DNA of 64,000 nt from Bacteroidaceae bacterium (GTDB lineage Bacteria; Bacteroidota; Bacteroidia; Bacteroidales; Bacteroidaceae): the NCBI GenBank assembly GCA_017507105.1, contig JAFWBM010000034.1, positions 62,001 to 126,000 on the forward strand, read 5' to 3'. Below the pieces are notes generated by a model. The model made no database searches. It saw only the letters and a program-made list of their open reading frames with translations, and was not told the DNA's origin. Both the position numbers and the translations under genes were made by a program. How positions within the stretch are numbered: the stretch's first letter is position 1; each line of letters opens with the position of its first letter. This document shows positions 10,801-19,341 of this stretch, piece by piece.

Positions 10801-11183
10801 AGGCGGGCATATCCATCTTCAACAATGGTAACCTCTTCTAATACTGATTCATCGGGGAACAGGCGAATTTCGATAGGCGTCTTTAGGTTCTCTTTTGTGA
10901 TTTTGACTTTTCGGGTTTTTGTACCCACAAAGCTGAATACAAGTTCGCTATCTCCATTCTCTGTGTTTACCTCTATCTTGAATTGTCCGTTTATGTCAGA
11001 ACTAGTGCCTCGTGCCATTTTCTTGTGATTAAGCACAGATACACTTGCACCGGGAAGTGGACTGTTGAATTCATCTAGCACGATTCCTGTAACAAGGTTG
11101 CTGTTCTGGGAAAATAGAGGGGTTGCAAATAGTAGGCATATAAAAATACATATGGCCTTAAGCGTTTTTGTCATGGCTCTCAT
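7824..11183 (-). CDS. SusC/RagA-family TonB-linked outer membrane transporter
   Basis: 1119 residues. Signal peptide (residues 1-25; a second in-frame ATG at 11174 is an equally good start), then a carboxypeptidase-regulatory-like beta-sandwich (about 29-110, GIVLDEFNSPLPGASV), a plug domain containing GKVAGM and the SNGVIVITTKKG motif, and a 22-strand barrel ending in GISVGF with terminal Phe. It imports a ligand captured by the SusD partner using TonB energy. It is first gene of a probable SusC-SusD-lipoprotein operon. Upstream 11184-11293 is AT-rich, with only a weak TACTTTTA at 11222-11229 as promoter candidate. Confidence 0.95.
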   Translation of the reverse strand: MRAMTKTLKAICIFICLLFATPLFSQNSNLVTGIVLDEFNSPLPGASVSVLNHKKMARGTSSDINGQFKIEVNTENGDSELVFSFVGTKTRKVKITKENLKTPIEIRLFPDESVLEEVTIVEDGYARLPRKDMVGAFTTVKADDILMPAYQSIDQMLQGKVAGMSVVNSSARVGSSPKITIRGTSTILGNSDPLWVVDGVIQEDPLSIDMSSSITTDMRELIGNQISWLNPQDIDNITVLKDASATAIYGSKASNGVIVITTKKGTPGRISVNYSGNISVRERPTYDIYDFMNSYERIQFSKEAYEAGVRYRSEPLPQIYTYEGLMAMFNKRMINEEQFSNYLQRLETVNTDWFDLLTRNSISQSHNISVSGGTDRYTYNASIGYSDNKGYEIGNENDQITTRLSINSNVNDKLNINVQLNGSVRNSDGYGAGVNPYSYAMNTSRAIPAYEENGDLAYYSKYYRYQHNAQLGDNNQYKYNIFNEMSNSYSSNRGTMFNASVNVSYKLLSWLSYQATASMSLSTNKSESFAGEKTSQVEQLYRGYPYGSEKAGSDKYNAALMPFGGVLNQSNSQTLSYSTSHRLAFSKEFNENHRLNAMLGMEIRSSEGESDGNIVWGYVPERGEIIVSPTLPENFKPIGTDVNIGWGALTQLYNGGWSKTSTVTNYMSFFATVAYSMMNRYVININVRSDASNRFGQDVNKQFDPTWSFGASWKVAQEPFVAENIPWLDQMNLRATYGIQGNVVNSISPEMIVRYQGLLDSYGEYYLSISSLANPQLKWERTKTWNLGLDLALFGISMNFEYYGRRSHAIIRQDIAQEYGISSMPLNGAVITNHGVEYTLNFTPFRTDNFTWTVGLNASKNWNKSRDDDRTAKADELTHVDFLNGNADRPLKNGYPLSAFWSYKFTGLDGSNGYPTFDQATYESVKDNPTLDPTTFLVYSGQTEPDFTGGFNTRIRWKNFHIGADFALMLGAKKRLPNPYSSFSNGKMPDIFSNLSKELNDRWKKPGDEAHTNIPALYTSIRDLYNLNLPNGRFDNIYSMWAQSDVRVANASFLRCTQVSLSYNLPRKICQKAGLSRIQLSANVNNLFVIASDEWRGYDPELGYTIQPRVYSMGISVGF

Positions 11184-11293
11184 TGCGTAGTGCTTTTATC
11201 GTTTTTTCTTTATTCACGGGGTAAAAGTAATATCTTTTTGTTTTATATCCTATAAAATATTTAAAAACAAAAAAAAATATGTGTAGTCTTAGT

Positions 11294-12496
11294 TTATAAA
11301 TCTACCTTAATCGAATATGGGAAAATGTATCTTTTGTCTTTTCTTGCTTCGATTGAATTATATAAATTGGATATATTCCGTTTTGGCTTTTTCTTTGCAA
11401 TTTTCTTTCCTTTGTAAAGAATTGTTACTTTCTTGTCAAGGTCAACCATGCTGTCATTGAGATGTATTGTCAGGCTGGAATAGTCGCATCTCTCAATGTT
11501 TATGGTGTTACCCTCTATGTTTGCTATTATTGTAAGTCCGTGATGTAATTGGTTCTTTGGAGCAGATAGCCAATAGAAATGTTCACGTGTAACAAGTTCC
11601 TGACGCCATACAACTCTCTTGGGATATGGATTACGACGATATTGCGACATCCAACCCAATGAAGCGGTGTCTGCTCTGTACATCCAGTGCCCATTACCTT
11701 TAATTATATTTGTTTGATGTATATATGCATCTGGATTTAAGGCTTGTAGTGAGTCCATGATGGCACCTTTCTCTTTTGCCAAACGACTTCTTTCATATGC
11801 GTGGTCTTCTTCTCCCATCCATATCATGAATGGTAAGTTATATAGGTTTATCTGTGATGTTCCACCCGGGTGTCCAGCCATCATGGAGGCTGCAGCCCAT
11901 TTATCGGCCATGCGTGGAGCTAAGCGCCATGTGCCGTCTCCTCCTGCCGAGTAGCCCATTATGTATACCTTGTCGGGGTTGACATTCTCAAATACAACAC
12001 ACGCCTGAATAAGTTTCTCTAAAAGTTCATCGAGTCCTTTGCGATGCCATAGGTCCCATGTGTTCCAGGGTGCACGAGGTGCAACATATACACCTTCTTT
12101 TGGTTCGTATAGATATATTTGATTCATCCACTGCTCGTCGTTGACCTCCTTTGGACATTCTCCTCCACCATGCATGGAAATATATAGGCTGCGTCCATCT
12201 TGAGGAGTTTTACCAAATGTGCGTACTGCACATGCTAATTTTATTGAGTCGTTGTTAAGTGTCATCTTTGACCACTCCTGATGTAGACGCTTGGCTGTTG
12301 ATTCAACCCATAGCGAATCTATTATCGCTGTTGCTTGTGCACACTCCTCTTTGTTCAGGCTTTTCTTTGCAAAGGGTTGTGTAGCTATATCCCCTTTAGG
12401 AGATTTCAACCACTCTTTGAATTCTTTGATCTGTGCAGAAGTGTTGCTGATAGAGTATGTGAACAACAGTGCTGCAATAAAAACTATTCTTACCAT
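11294..12496 (-). CDS. Secreted alpha/beta hydrolase (esterase/peptidase-like)
   Basis: 400 residues with a Sec signal ending near residue 21. Alpha/beta hydrolase features are all present: oxyanion motif HGGG (109-112), nucleophile elbow GYSAGG with Ser183, probable acid Asp231 (GEEDHAY) and His270 (GNGHWMY). The overall layout is like PHB-depolymerase/dienelactone-type secreted esterases. The C-terminal 90 residues are a small beta-rich Lys-rich addition. It begins 18 bp after mgtE, so it may ride on the rsmA-mgtE transcript, though the functions are unrelated. Substrate unknown. Confidence 0.75.
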   Translation of the reverse strand: MVRIVFIAALLFTYSISNTSAQIKEFKEWLKSPKGDIATQPFAKKSLNKEECAQATAIIDSLWVESTAKRLHQEWSKMTLNNDSIKLACAVRTFGKTPQDGRSLYISMHGGGECPKEVNDEQWMNQIYLYEPKEGVYVAPRAPWNTWDLWHRKGLDELLEKLIQACVVFENVNPDKVYIMGYSAGGDGTWRLAPRMADKWAAASMMAGHPGGTSQINLYNLPFMIWMGEEDHAYERSRLAKEKGAIMDSLQALNPDAYIHQTNIIKGNGHWMYRADTASLGWMSQYRRNPYPKRVVWRQELVTREHFYWLSAPKNQLHHGLTIIANIEGNTINIERCDYSSLTIHLNDSMVDLDKKVTILYKGKKIAKKKPKRNISNLYNSIEARKDKRYIFPYSIKVDL

Positions 12497-12514
12497 ACGT
12501 GCTTTCTCTTTTTA

Positions 12515-13867
12515 TTATAGTATTAGATTGCTCAAAGCCATTGATATAATCATGTAGAATGTCATTCCGCTAAGGTCGTTTATAATTTGTATAAACGGGC
12601 CTGTAGCCACTGCCGGGTTTATGTTGAAACGCTCAAGAACAAGTGGTATGAATGCACCGAATGCCGAAGCAAACATTATTACGACAAAGAGACTTAACGG
12701 AACTGATAGTGTGACAATGTCGGTAGCTCCATGTACGAATATGTTATATACGTACACCATTAGCGACAGAATGGTCGCATTTATAAGTGCTACTACCGAT
12801 TCTTTAAGTATATGCCTGAAAATATGATTGGTGTTCAATGAATTGTTGGCCAGTCCTTGTACGACTATGGCAGATGATTGTACTCCTACATTACCTCCCA
12901 TACCTGCTAATAGTGGAATGAATAGTGCCATTTCGGGGTGTGAACCTAATGTGTTAGAGAAACAGTCAAGGAGCATTGAAGAGAATATTCCTCCTAACAT
13001 TCCGATGATGAGCCAGGGCAGGCGGGCACGTGTCTGGTAGAATACAGAGTCGTCGCTCTCTACATCCTGTGTAAGTCCGGCTGTCAACTGCTGGTCGTGC
13101 TCAGTCTGTTCACGTACCTCGTCCATTACGTCGTCGACTGTAATCTGTCCTACCAAGCGGTTGATTTTGTCTACAACGGGTATTGCAACAAGGTTGTACT
13201 TCTCGATGAGCGGTGCAATCTCCTCAATAGGGGTATCTACATCAACGCTTACTACATCGGTGTTCATTACATGTTTTACCTTGGACACAGATGGGCTTGT
13301 GACCATTTTGGTAAGTGGAAACAGACCTTTGAGGCGTTCGTCATCGTCCACTACGTATATGTAGTATATATCGTCAAGCTCTTCGGCTTGACGGCGCATC
13401 TCCTTAAGACACTCCGGCATACTCCAGTTTTCGTTTACGACTACCATTTCGGTGCCCATAAGACCGCCGGCTGTATCTTCATCGTATTGTAGAAGGTCTA
13501 CGATGTCTCCTGCCTGTTCTATATCCTTGATATGCGAGAGTACCTCCTCCTGCTTCTCCTCGTCCATGTCTCGGATAATCTCCACAGCATCATCTGAGTC
13601 CATGTAGTTTACGAAACGTTTGGCAATAGCCTCTGATGGGAGTTCTTCAAGCAACTCGTTACGCAAATCCTCATCCATCTCGGTGAGTGCATCTGCTGCT
13701 TTTTCGTTGTCGAGTTGACGATAAAGGAATCGGGCCTCTTCTATATCAAGTTCGCTACATATCTCGGCTATGTCGGCAGGGTGTAGTTTCGATATACTAT
13801 CTTGCAGTAATACCGAATCCTTGTTTTCTATAAGTTCCTTTAATTGGTCGATATATTCCCTATTCAT
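12515..13867 (-). CDS. mgtE: Magnesium transporter MgtE
   Basis: 450 residues, the normal MgtE length. Order: N-terminal superhelical domain (about 1-125, acidic), tandem CBS domains (about 130-255; VMNTDVVSVD, VVDKINRLVGQITVDDVMDE), a linker helix, then five membrane helices with the signature GMGGNVGVQSSAIVVQGL-type segment that lines the pore. Imports Mg2+ (and similar divalents) across the inner membrane; the cytosolic domains gate by sensing Mg2+. It starts 16 bp after rsmA, an arrangement seen in many Bacteroidales, so co-transcription is expected. Confidence 0.95.
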   Translation of the reverse strand: MNREYIDQLKELIENKDSVLLQDSISKLHPADIAEICSELDIEEARFLYRQLDNEKAADALTEMDEDLRNELLEELPSEAIAKRFVNYMDSDDAVEIIRDMDEEKQEEVLSHIKDIEQAGDIVDLLQYDEDTAGGLMGTEMVVVNENWSMPECLKEMRRQAEELDDIYYIYVVDDDERLKGLFPLTKMVTSPSVSKVKHVMNTDVVSVDVDTPIEEIAPLIEKYNLVAIPVVDKINRLVGQITVDDVMDEVREQTEHDQQLTAGLTQDVESDDSVFYQTRARLPWLIIGMLGGIFSSMLLDCFSNTLGSHPEMALFIPLLAGMGGNVGVQSSAIVVQGLANNSLNTNHIFRHILKESVVALINATILSLMVYVYNIFVHGATDIVTLSVPLSLFVVIMFASAFGAFIPLVLERFNINPAVATGPFIQIINDLSGMTFYMIISMALSNLIL

Positions 13868-13883
13868 CGTACGTTTCTTTTTT

Positions 13884-14669
13884 TTACTGTACTTCTTGTT
13901 CTACTTTGAGGGTGAGCTCTATGAACTCCTCAATAGACAATTGTTCGGGACGTTTGTCTAGTATCGGGTCGCTTAGCAATGGAGACTCCTTACCTACAAT
14001 CTGCTGTATAGAATTGCGTAGTTTCTTGCGGCGTTGGTTGAATGTCCCTTTTACTATTTTACGGAACAACTCTTCGTCGCAGTCTATTGTCGTACGGTTA
14101 TTGCGGCTCATGCGCACAACCGCGCTTTTTACCTTCGGAGGTGGTGAAAATACATTCTCTGATACAGTAAAGAGATACTCTACGTCATACCACAACTGTA
14201 CAAATATGCTTAATATTCCATAGGCCTTATTGCCTGGCTTGGCTGCCAATCGCTCACCAACCTCTTTTTGTATCATACCACTGCAATATGGGATATAGTC
14301 CCTATTGTCTAGCATTTTGAAGAATATCTGGCTCGAGATGTTATAGGGGTAGTTTCCTGTAAGCATGAATTGTCCTCCTTCGAAGAGGCGGTCTAAATGC
14401 ATCTTTAGAAAATCGTCGGGGATTATATTCTCCTCGCCCAGACCGGGAAGATTCTTGCACAGATAAGTTACAGACTCCTCGTCTATCTCCACAACTTTGA
14501 ATTTACGCCCCTTCTCTAACAGGAACTGTGTGAGTACACCCATGCCCGGACCAACCTCAAGAATAGGCAAATTGGGACAGATGTCGACAGTATCGGCAAT
14601 ATTGCGGGCAACGCTAAGGTCTGTCAAAAAGTGTTGTCCCAGTCTTTTTTTTGCTTTTACTGTTTTCAT
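13884..14669 (-). CDS. rsmA: 16S rRNA (adenine1518-N6/adenine1519-N6) dimethyltransferase
   Basis: 261 residues. N-terminal KKRLGQHFL, SAM-binding LEVGPGMGVLT, acidic VVEIDEE, and the catalytic NYPYNIS (Bacteroidetes form of NLPYNIS), then FSPPPKVKSAVVR typical of KsgA/RsmA. It dimethylates two adjacent adenines in the 3' terminal hairpin of 16S rRNA during small-subunit maturation. First gene of the run rsmA-mgtE-hydrolase. It is divergent from the flippase-like gene at 14858. Confidence 0.95.
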   Translation of the reverse strand: MKTVKAKKRLGQHFLTDLSVARNIADTVDICPNLPILEVGPGMGVLTQFLLEKGRKFKVVEIDEESVTYLCKNLPGLGEENIIPDDFLKMHLDRLFEGGQFMLTGNYPYNISSQIFFKMLDNRDYIPYCSGMIQKEVGERLAAKPGNKAYGILSIFVQLWYDVEYLFTVSENVFSPPPKVKSAVVRMSRNNRTTIDCDEELFRKIVKGTFNQRRKKLRNSIQQIVGKESPLLSDPILDKRPEQLSIEEFIELTLKVEQEVQ

Positions 14670-14759
14670 TTGGTTGTTATAGCATTTGAGGTTAATAAAT
14701 AATTTCCTAAAATGACGAATTCCTTACCAAAAAAATAAGGAGAAATTTTAAGAAACTGC

Positions 14760-14767
14760 TATCTTTG
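14760..14767 (+). promoter_or_regulatory. Predicted -7 element upstream of the UPF0104/pepD pair
   Basis: TATCTTTG, full match to TAnnTTTG, about 90 bp before the start at 14858. No good -33 TTG. Confidence 0.45.
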
Positions 14768-14857
14768 CAAACGGCAACTTTGTTTTTAAGGTATGTTATT
14801 GCAGTTTGCTGCCATCTGCAAAGTTAACCAAAAACTATCAAAATAGATTCATAAGCT

Positions 14858-15829
14858 GTGAAAAAGATTTTAAATATTATACTAAAAACAGGTGCACCGC
14901 TTCTGCTAGGTGCAGTGATTCTATTTTGGATATATAGGAATTTTGATTTCGATGAGGTTCTGACAGCCTTGAAGGGAATGAATCTTGGGTGGTTTTGGCT
15001 ATCATGTGTTTTTGGTGTGCTTAGCCATGCAATAAGAGGGTGGAGATGGCGTTTGACTCTTGCTCCTTTGGGTTATAAGCCGGCCAATTCCAGTTGTGTA
15101 TATTCTATTTTCATCGCTTACGCAGCCAATCTTGTGGTGCCTCGCGTCGGAGAGGTATCACGTTGCGTGGTTCTTGAAAGATATGACAAGGTGCCGTTTG
15201 CCCAGTCACTTGGCACTCTTGTTTCCGAGAGACTTGTAGATACGGTAATGGTTGTGACAATAACTCTTATAGCTGTCTTGTCGCAATGGCGCGTATTTTA
15301 TGCATTTGTAGCAGAGTCGGGTGTAACTGATACAGGGAGTGTATTCTCTTCTATAGGTCGTATTGTCGTATTTTTTCTCTGTTTTATTGCTGTCTCCTTT
15401 ATTCTATATCTCATTGTGCGAAAAATGTCGCTTTGGGTTAAATTGCGTAGTTTCTTTTCGCGTTTTTGGTCTGGATTTACATCGTTGTCAAGAATGCAGG
15501 GACTATGGCTTTTTATAGTGGAGACTGTTGGTATATGGTTGTGCTATTTCTTGCAGTTCTATCTATGCTTCTTCTGTTTCCCATTCAGTGAAGATATATC
15601 TTTATGGGCCGCATTGTTGCTTTTTGTGGCAGGAAGTATTGCAGTTGTTGTACCTACACCGAACGGGGCCGGTCCATGGCATTTCTGTATTATGGGAATT
15701 ATGATGCTATATGGAGTGAGTTCTACCGATGCCGGTGTGTTTGCTTTGATAGTACATTCGCTTCAGACATTGCTGGTGGCTCTGTTGGGAATTTTCGGAT
15801 TGATAATGTTACAAATAAAGAAACAATAA
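14858..15829 (+). CDS. Lysylphosphatidylglycerol synthase TM-region/UPF0104-like membrane protein
   Basis: 323 residues, GTG start (the first codon of MKKILNII). Eight or so hydrophobic helices. Motifs of the YbhN/AglD/UPF0104 membrane family are visible: GWRWRLTLAPLG, VPRVGEVSRCVVL (the P-x-R-x-GE-x-x-R pattern) and VPTPNGAGPWHF. The family is related to the flippase half of MprF, but there is no soluble lysyl-transferase domain here. Role is probably lipid-linked transport or inner-membrane lipid handling; substrate unknown. It is 20 bp upstream of pepD and likely co-transcribed. Confidence 0.85.
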   Translation: MKKILNIILKTGAPLLLGAVILFWIYRNFDFDEVLTALKGMNLGWFWLSCVFGVLSHAIRGWRWRLTLAPLGYKPANSSCVYSIFIAYAANLVVPRVGEVSRCVVLERYDKVPFAQSLGTLVSERLVDTVMVVTITLIAVLSQWRVFYAFVAESGVTDTGSVFSSIGRIVVFFLCFIAVSFILYLIVRKMSLWVKLRSFFSRFWSGFTSLSRMQGLWLFIVETVGIWLCYFLQFYLCFFCFPFSEDISLWAALLLFVAGSIAVVVPTPNGAGPWHFCIMGIMMLYGVSSTDAGVFALIVHSLQTLLVALLGIFGLIMLQIKKQ

Positions 15830-15849
15830 TAACTTTAAAATTTTTGAAT

Positions 15850-17310
15850 ATGGCTATTACAATTAAAGATTTGCAACCACGTGAGGTGTGGAAACACTTT
15901 GAGGCTCTAACTCAGGTTCCTCGCCCATCGGGACATCTTGAGAAGGTGCAGCAGTTTTTGCTTGACTTTGGCAAAAGTATAAATGTCGAGACTTGGCAGG
16001 ATGAGGCCGGGAATATTATTATGCGTAAACCTGCTACTCCCGGTCTTGAGAATCGCAAAGGTATTATACTCCAGGCTCATATGGATATGGTTCCGCAGAA
16101 GACACCCGATAGCAAACATAATTTTGAAACAGACCCTATTACTACTGTCGTAAAAGGCGATTGGCTATATGCCGATAATACGACCTTGGGTGCTGACAAC
16201 GGATTGGGTGTAGCAGCTATAATGGCTATTTTTGAAGATTCCACATTGCATCATGGTCCTCTTGAGGCTCTTATTACAGCCGATGAAGAGACCGGTATGT
16301 ATGGAGCATTTGGTCTTAAAGGAGGCGAGTTGCAGGGTGAACTTCTCCTTAACCTTGACAGTGAAGAGGAGGGAGTCCTTTATATAGGATGTGCCGGAGG
16401 TCTTGATATAACGGCCTCAATGGAGTTTATGGAGGTTGAACCGTACGAGGGTGAAGATGCCGCTGTGAAGGTACAACTCAAGGGATTGCGTGGCGGACAC
16501 TCAGGACTTGAGATAAATGCAGGTCGCGGTAATGCTAATAAACTGATGGCTCGTTTCGTACGTGAGGCTATTGACGAGTGCGCGGTGAGTATTGCCAGCT
16601 GGCACGGTGGTAATATGAGAAATGCCATTCCCGCAAGTTGTGAGACGGTACTCACATTGCCCAAAGAGGGGATAGAGGAGTTGAAATCTATTGCAGCAAA
16701 ATATGAGGCTCTCTATAATAGTGAATATGCAACCATTGAGGATGGTATAACATTGAGAGTAGAGGAGTGCGATATGCCCGAGACAATAGTTCCTGAGCAG
16801 ATACAGGATAATCTTATAGATGTTATTCTTGCATGCCATGATGGTGTTTTGCGCTTTATTCCTACAATACCCGATACAGTTGAGACATCAAGCAATTTGT
16901 CTATTGTTACAATTGCCGAGGGTGCGGCTCAGATAAGTATACTTGCTCGCAGTTCATGCGATACCATGAAAGAGTATCTTGCTCTTCAATTGTCAAGTTG
17001 TTTCGCAATGGCAGGTATGAAGGTAGAACTGAGCGGTGGTTACAGTGGCTGGCAGCCCAATGTGAATTCGCCTCTTTTGGCAGCTCTTAAGAGTGCATAT
17101 AGCGATATGTTTGGTAAACAACCCGATGTTCGTGTGATACATGCAGGATTGGAGTGTGGTATAATAAGCACAAATTATCCAGGAATGGATATGGTATCAT
17201 TTGGTCCAACATTGATGTCGCCTCACTCTCCCACCGAGCGCGTTGATATTCCTACAGTAGAAAAATTCTACTCTTTGGTGAAAGCTTTAGTGGTGAATGG
17301 TGTGCTTTAA
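15850..17310 (+). CDS. pepD: Cytosol non-specific dipeptidase (aminoacyl-histidine dipeptidase)
   Basis: 486 residues from ATG 15850; the frame is open further upstream but that part overlaps the preceding membrane gene. M20/PepD di-zinc peptidase: AHMDMVPQK and ADNTTLGADNGLGVA (metal ligands His and Asp), DEETGMYGA (catalytic Glu and ligand), GLRGGHSGLEI, and C-terminal GLECGIIS with SFGPTLMSPHSPTERV (last His ligand). Hydrolyses dipeptides such as Xaa-His in the cytoplasm, feeding amino-acid use. Length is normal for PepD. Confidence 0.95.
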   Translation: MAITIKDLQPREVWKHFEALTQVPRPSGHLEKVQQFLLDFGKSINVETWQDEAGNIIMRKPATPGLENRKGIILQAHMDMVPQKTPDSKHNFETDPITTVVKGDWLYADNTTLGADNGLGVAAIMAIFEDSTLHHGPLEALITADEETGMYGAFGLKGGELQGELLLNLDSEEEGVLYIGCAGGLDITASMEFMEVEPYEGEDAAVKVQLKGLRGGHSGLEINAGRGNANKLMARFVREAIDECAVSIASWHGGNMRNAIPASCETVLTLPKEGIEELKSIAAKYEALYNSEYATIEDGITLRVEECDMPETIVPEQIQDNLIDVILACHDGVLRFIPTIPDTVETSSNLSIVTIAEGAAQISILARSSCDTMKEYLALQLSSCFAMAGMKVELSGGYSGWQPNVNSPLLAALKSAYSDMFGKQPDVRVIHAGLECGIISTNYPGMDMVSFGPTLMSPHSPTERVDIPTVEKFYSLVKALVVNGVL

Positions 17311-17352
17311 TTGCAAAATCATATAAATTTTTAAAAAAAACATTATATTTGG

Positions 17353-17381
17353 TTGTAGATTGTGGTTTTTGTTTACATTTG
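17353..17381 (+). promoter_or_regulatory. Predicted promoter of the DUF3332 gene
   Basis: TTG at 17353-17355 and TACATTTG at 17374-17381 with 18-bp spacing, close to the Bacteroidetes consensus. The start codon is 59 bp further on. Confidence 0.5.
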
Positions 17382-17439
17382 CAAATGTGAAATATGATTT
17401 CAATTTATAACCAAATATTAATTTAAAACAGTTATTATT

Positions 17440-17979
17440 ATGAAAAAGTTTACAAAATCTTTGGCTGTATTTTTCTCGGCTTGTATTCTTATGTCATCTT
17501 GTATGGGTTCTTTTGGTCTCACCAAGAGTGTTTACCAGTTTAATGAGACTATGACTTCAAATAAATTCGTTAATGAGGTTGTATTCTTTGTAGCAGGTAG
17601 TATTGTTTATTCAGTAACCCTATTTGCCGATTGTGTTGTATTCAACTCAATAGAGTTCTGGACAGGCAACAATCCTATTCAGGCTAATGTCGGTGACAGC
17701 AAGATTGTAAAGAATGCTAATGGTGAGGATGTTACTATTACAACAACCGAGAATGGTTACAATGTGTCTAATGGCGAGACTGCCATGAACCTTATCTTTG
17801 ACGAGGCAGACAACAGTTGGAGTATCGAATATAATAATCAGGTAAACAAACTTATGTCTATTAATGGTAATAATGCACAGCTTTATCTGCTCAATGGTCA
17901 GACAGTTGATGTAACTCTTGATGCAGCCGGTGTAAATATGGCACGTCAGTTGTGCATGAGCGATTATGCAATGAAATAA
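17440..17979 (+). CDS. DUF3332 lipoprotein
   Basis: 179 residues. Lipoprotein signal with Cys in LMSSCMGS. The first 80 residues (GSFGLTKSVYQFN, then a hydrophobic stretch with DCVVFNSIEFWTG) match the DUF3332 pattern found across Bacteroidetes and gammaproteobacteria. The second half is Asn/Asp-rich with short beta strands. It has its own promoter and terminator, so it is a single-gene unit. Function unknown; anchored in an envelope membrane. Confidence 0.8.
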   Translation: MKKFTKSLAVFFSACILMSSCMGSFGLTKSVYQFNETMTSNKFVNEVVFFVAGSIVYSVTLFADCVVFNSIEFWTGNNPIQANVGDSKIVKNANGEDVTITTTENGYNVSNGETAMNLIFDEADNSWSIEYNNQVNKLMSINGNNAQLYLLNGQTVDVTLDAAGVNMARQLCMSDYAMK

Positions 17980-17997
17980 TAGTTGATTTTATAATTT

Positions 17998-18031
17998 AAA
18001 TGGGCCGATATCGCAGGATGTCGGCCCATTT
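17998..18031 (+). terminator. Hairpin after the DUF3332 gene
   Basis: 13-bp arms (17998-18010, 18019-18031) with one G-T wobble around ATGGGCCGA, flanked by A and T runs; 19 bp past the stop. Confidence 0.7.
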
Positions 18032-18100
18032 GTTACATATAAGCATAAACCTTTGTTATATGCTTTTATCGCCCGGGTTGTTTTTATTTCTTTTTATCAC

Positions 18101-18131
18101 TTGGCTTTTTATAAAATTGAAGTTACTTTTG
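18101..18131 (+). promoter_or_regulatory. Predicted promoter of meaB
   Basis: TTG at 18101-18103 and TACTTTTG at 18124-18131 at 20-bp spacing. A second -7-like TACTTTCG at 18181-18188 is nearer the start but lacks a -33. Confidence 0.5.
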
Positions 18132-18225
18132 TATTATATAGAATAAGGCTCGGTAAAAAACAAGTAAAATTCTTTTTTCCTACTTTCGCTTTTCACAATA
18201 ATTACCCATTATAAAAGTAGACTAT

Positions 18226-19341
18226 ATGGAACATCCCGAGAATAATAAGGTATATAAGGGTTTAAAGGTAAATGAAGGAGTTGAGAAACTCAATTCTATA
18301 AATCCATATTTGGCTTTACGCAAAAAGCGCCGTGCTGCCCAACTTTCTGTAGACGACTATGTGAATGGAATATTACGTGGTGATATTACGATATTGTCAC
18401 GTGCTGTAACACTGGTAGAGAGTCTGCTCCCCGAACATCAGGATATAGCACGTCAGGTGGTTGAACGTTGTCTGCCATATTCGGGTAAGTCACTGCGTAT
18501 AGGTATTACAGGTGTACCGGGAGCCGGTAAAAGTACATCAATTGATACTTTCGGTATGTATGTTCTCAATAACCGAGGGGGTAAACTTGCTGTGCTAGCG
18601 GTGGATCCCAGTAGTGAACGTAGCAAGGGAAGTATCTTGGGTGACAAAACCAGAATGGAGCAGTTGTCAATGCATCCAAATGCATTCATAAGACCAAGTG
18701 CCTCAGCCGGTTCATTAGGTGGTGTGGCGCGCAAAACTCGAGAAACAATAATTCTATGCGAGGCTGCCGGATACGATACTGTATTTGTGGAGACTGTGGG
18801 TGTAGGACAAAGTGAATTGGCTGTCTACTCAATGGTCGATTTCTTTCTCCTTATACAGATTGCAGGAGCAGGTGATGAACTGCAAGGCATAAAGCGCGGT
18901 ATAATGGAAGTTGCTGATGGAATAGTAATAAATAAAGCCGACGGCAATAATGTAGAGGAGGCTAAACGTGCTGCAGCACACTATAGGAATGCCCTACAGT
19001 TGTTTCCCATGCCTCAAAGTGGTATACGTCCACAGGTGTTGACTTATTCGGGATTCTATGCTATAGGAATAAAAGAGGTGTGGGATATGATTTATAGTTA
19101 TTTAGCGGCTGTTAAAAAGAGTGGTGCCTTTGATGCCCGACGTCACTACCAAGCAAAGTATTGGATGTACGAAACAATAGAGGAACAGTTGCGTGCACGT
19201 TTCTATAATTCCGAAGGAATGGAAGAACTCTTGGCTCTGTATGAGAAAGATGTGCAGGAGGGTAGAATAACCTCTTTTGCAGCAGCTGCACAACTACTTG
19301 CCAAATATGATGAAGATAAGAATGATAGGTGCAGTGGATAA
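18226..19341 (+). CDS. meaB: Methylmalonyl-CoA mutase-associated GTPase MeaB
   Basis: 371 residues. P-loop GVPGAGKST, switch-like DPSSERSKGSILGDKTRM, ETVGVGQSE and NKADGNN guanine-recognition motif. MeaB/ArgK G3E GTPases guard cobalamin loading and protect methylmalonyl-CoA mutase; in Bacteroidetes this is part of the succinate-to-propionate route. The mutase subunits are not adjacent here. The 3' end overlaps the start of the folate cyclo-ligase gene by about 20 bp, so the two are translationally linked. Confidence 0.95.
   Translation: MEHPENNKVYKGLKVNEGVEKLNSINPYLALRKKRRAAQLSVDDYVNGILRGDITILSRAVTLVESLLPEHQDIARQVVERCLPYSGKSLRIGITGVPGAGKSTSIDTFGMYVLNNRGGKLAVLAVDPSSERSKGSILGDKTRMEQLSMHPNAFIRPSASAGSLGGVARKTRETIILCEAAGYDTVFVETVGVGQSELAVYSMVDFFLLIQIAGAGDELQGIKRGIMEVADGIVINKADGNNVEEAKRAAAHYRNALQLFPMPQSGIRPQVLTYSGFYAIGIKEVWDMIYSYLAAVKKSGAFDARRHYQAKYWMYETIEEQLRARFYNSEGMEELLALYEKDVQEGRITSFAAAAQLLAKYDEDKNDRCSG

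Noticed and set aside
15604-15849. N-terminal extension of pepD
   Set aside because: Lies inside the upstream membrane-protein gene in another frame; PepD has its normal start at 15850.
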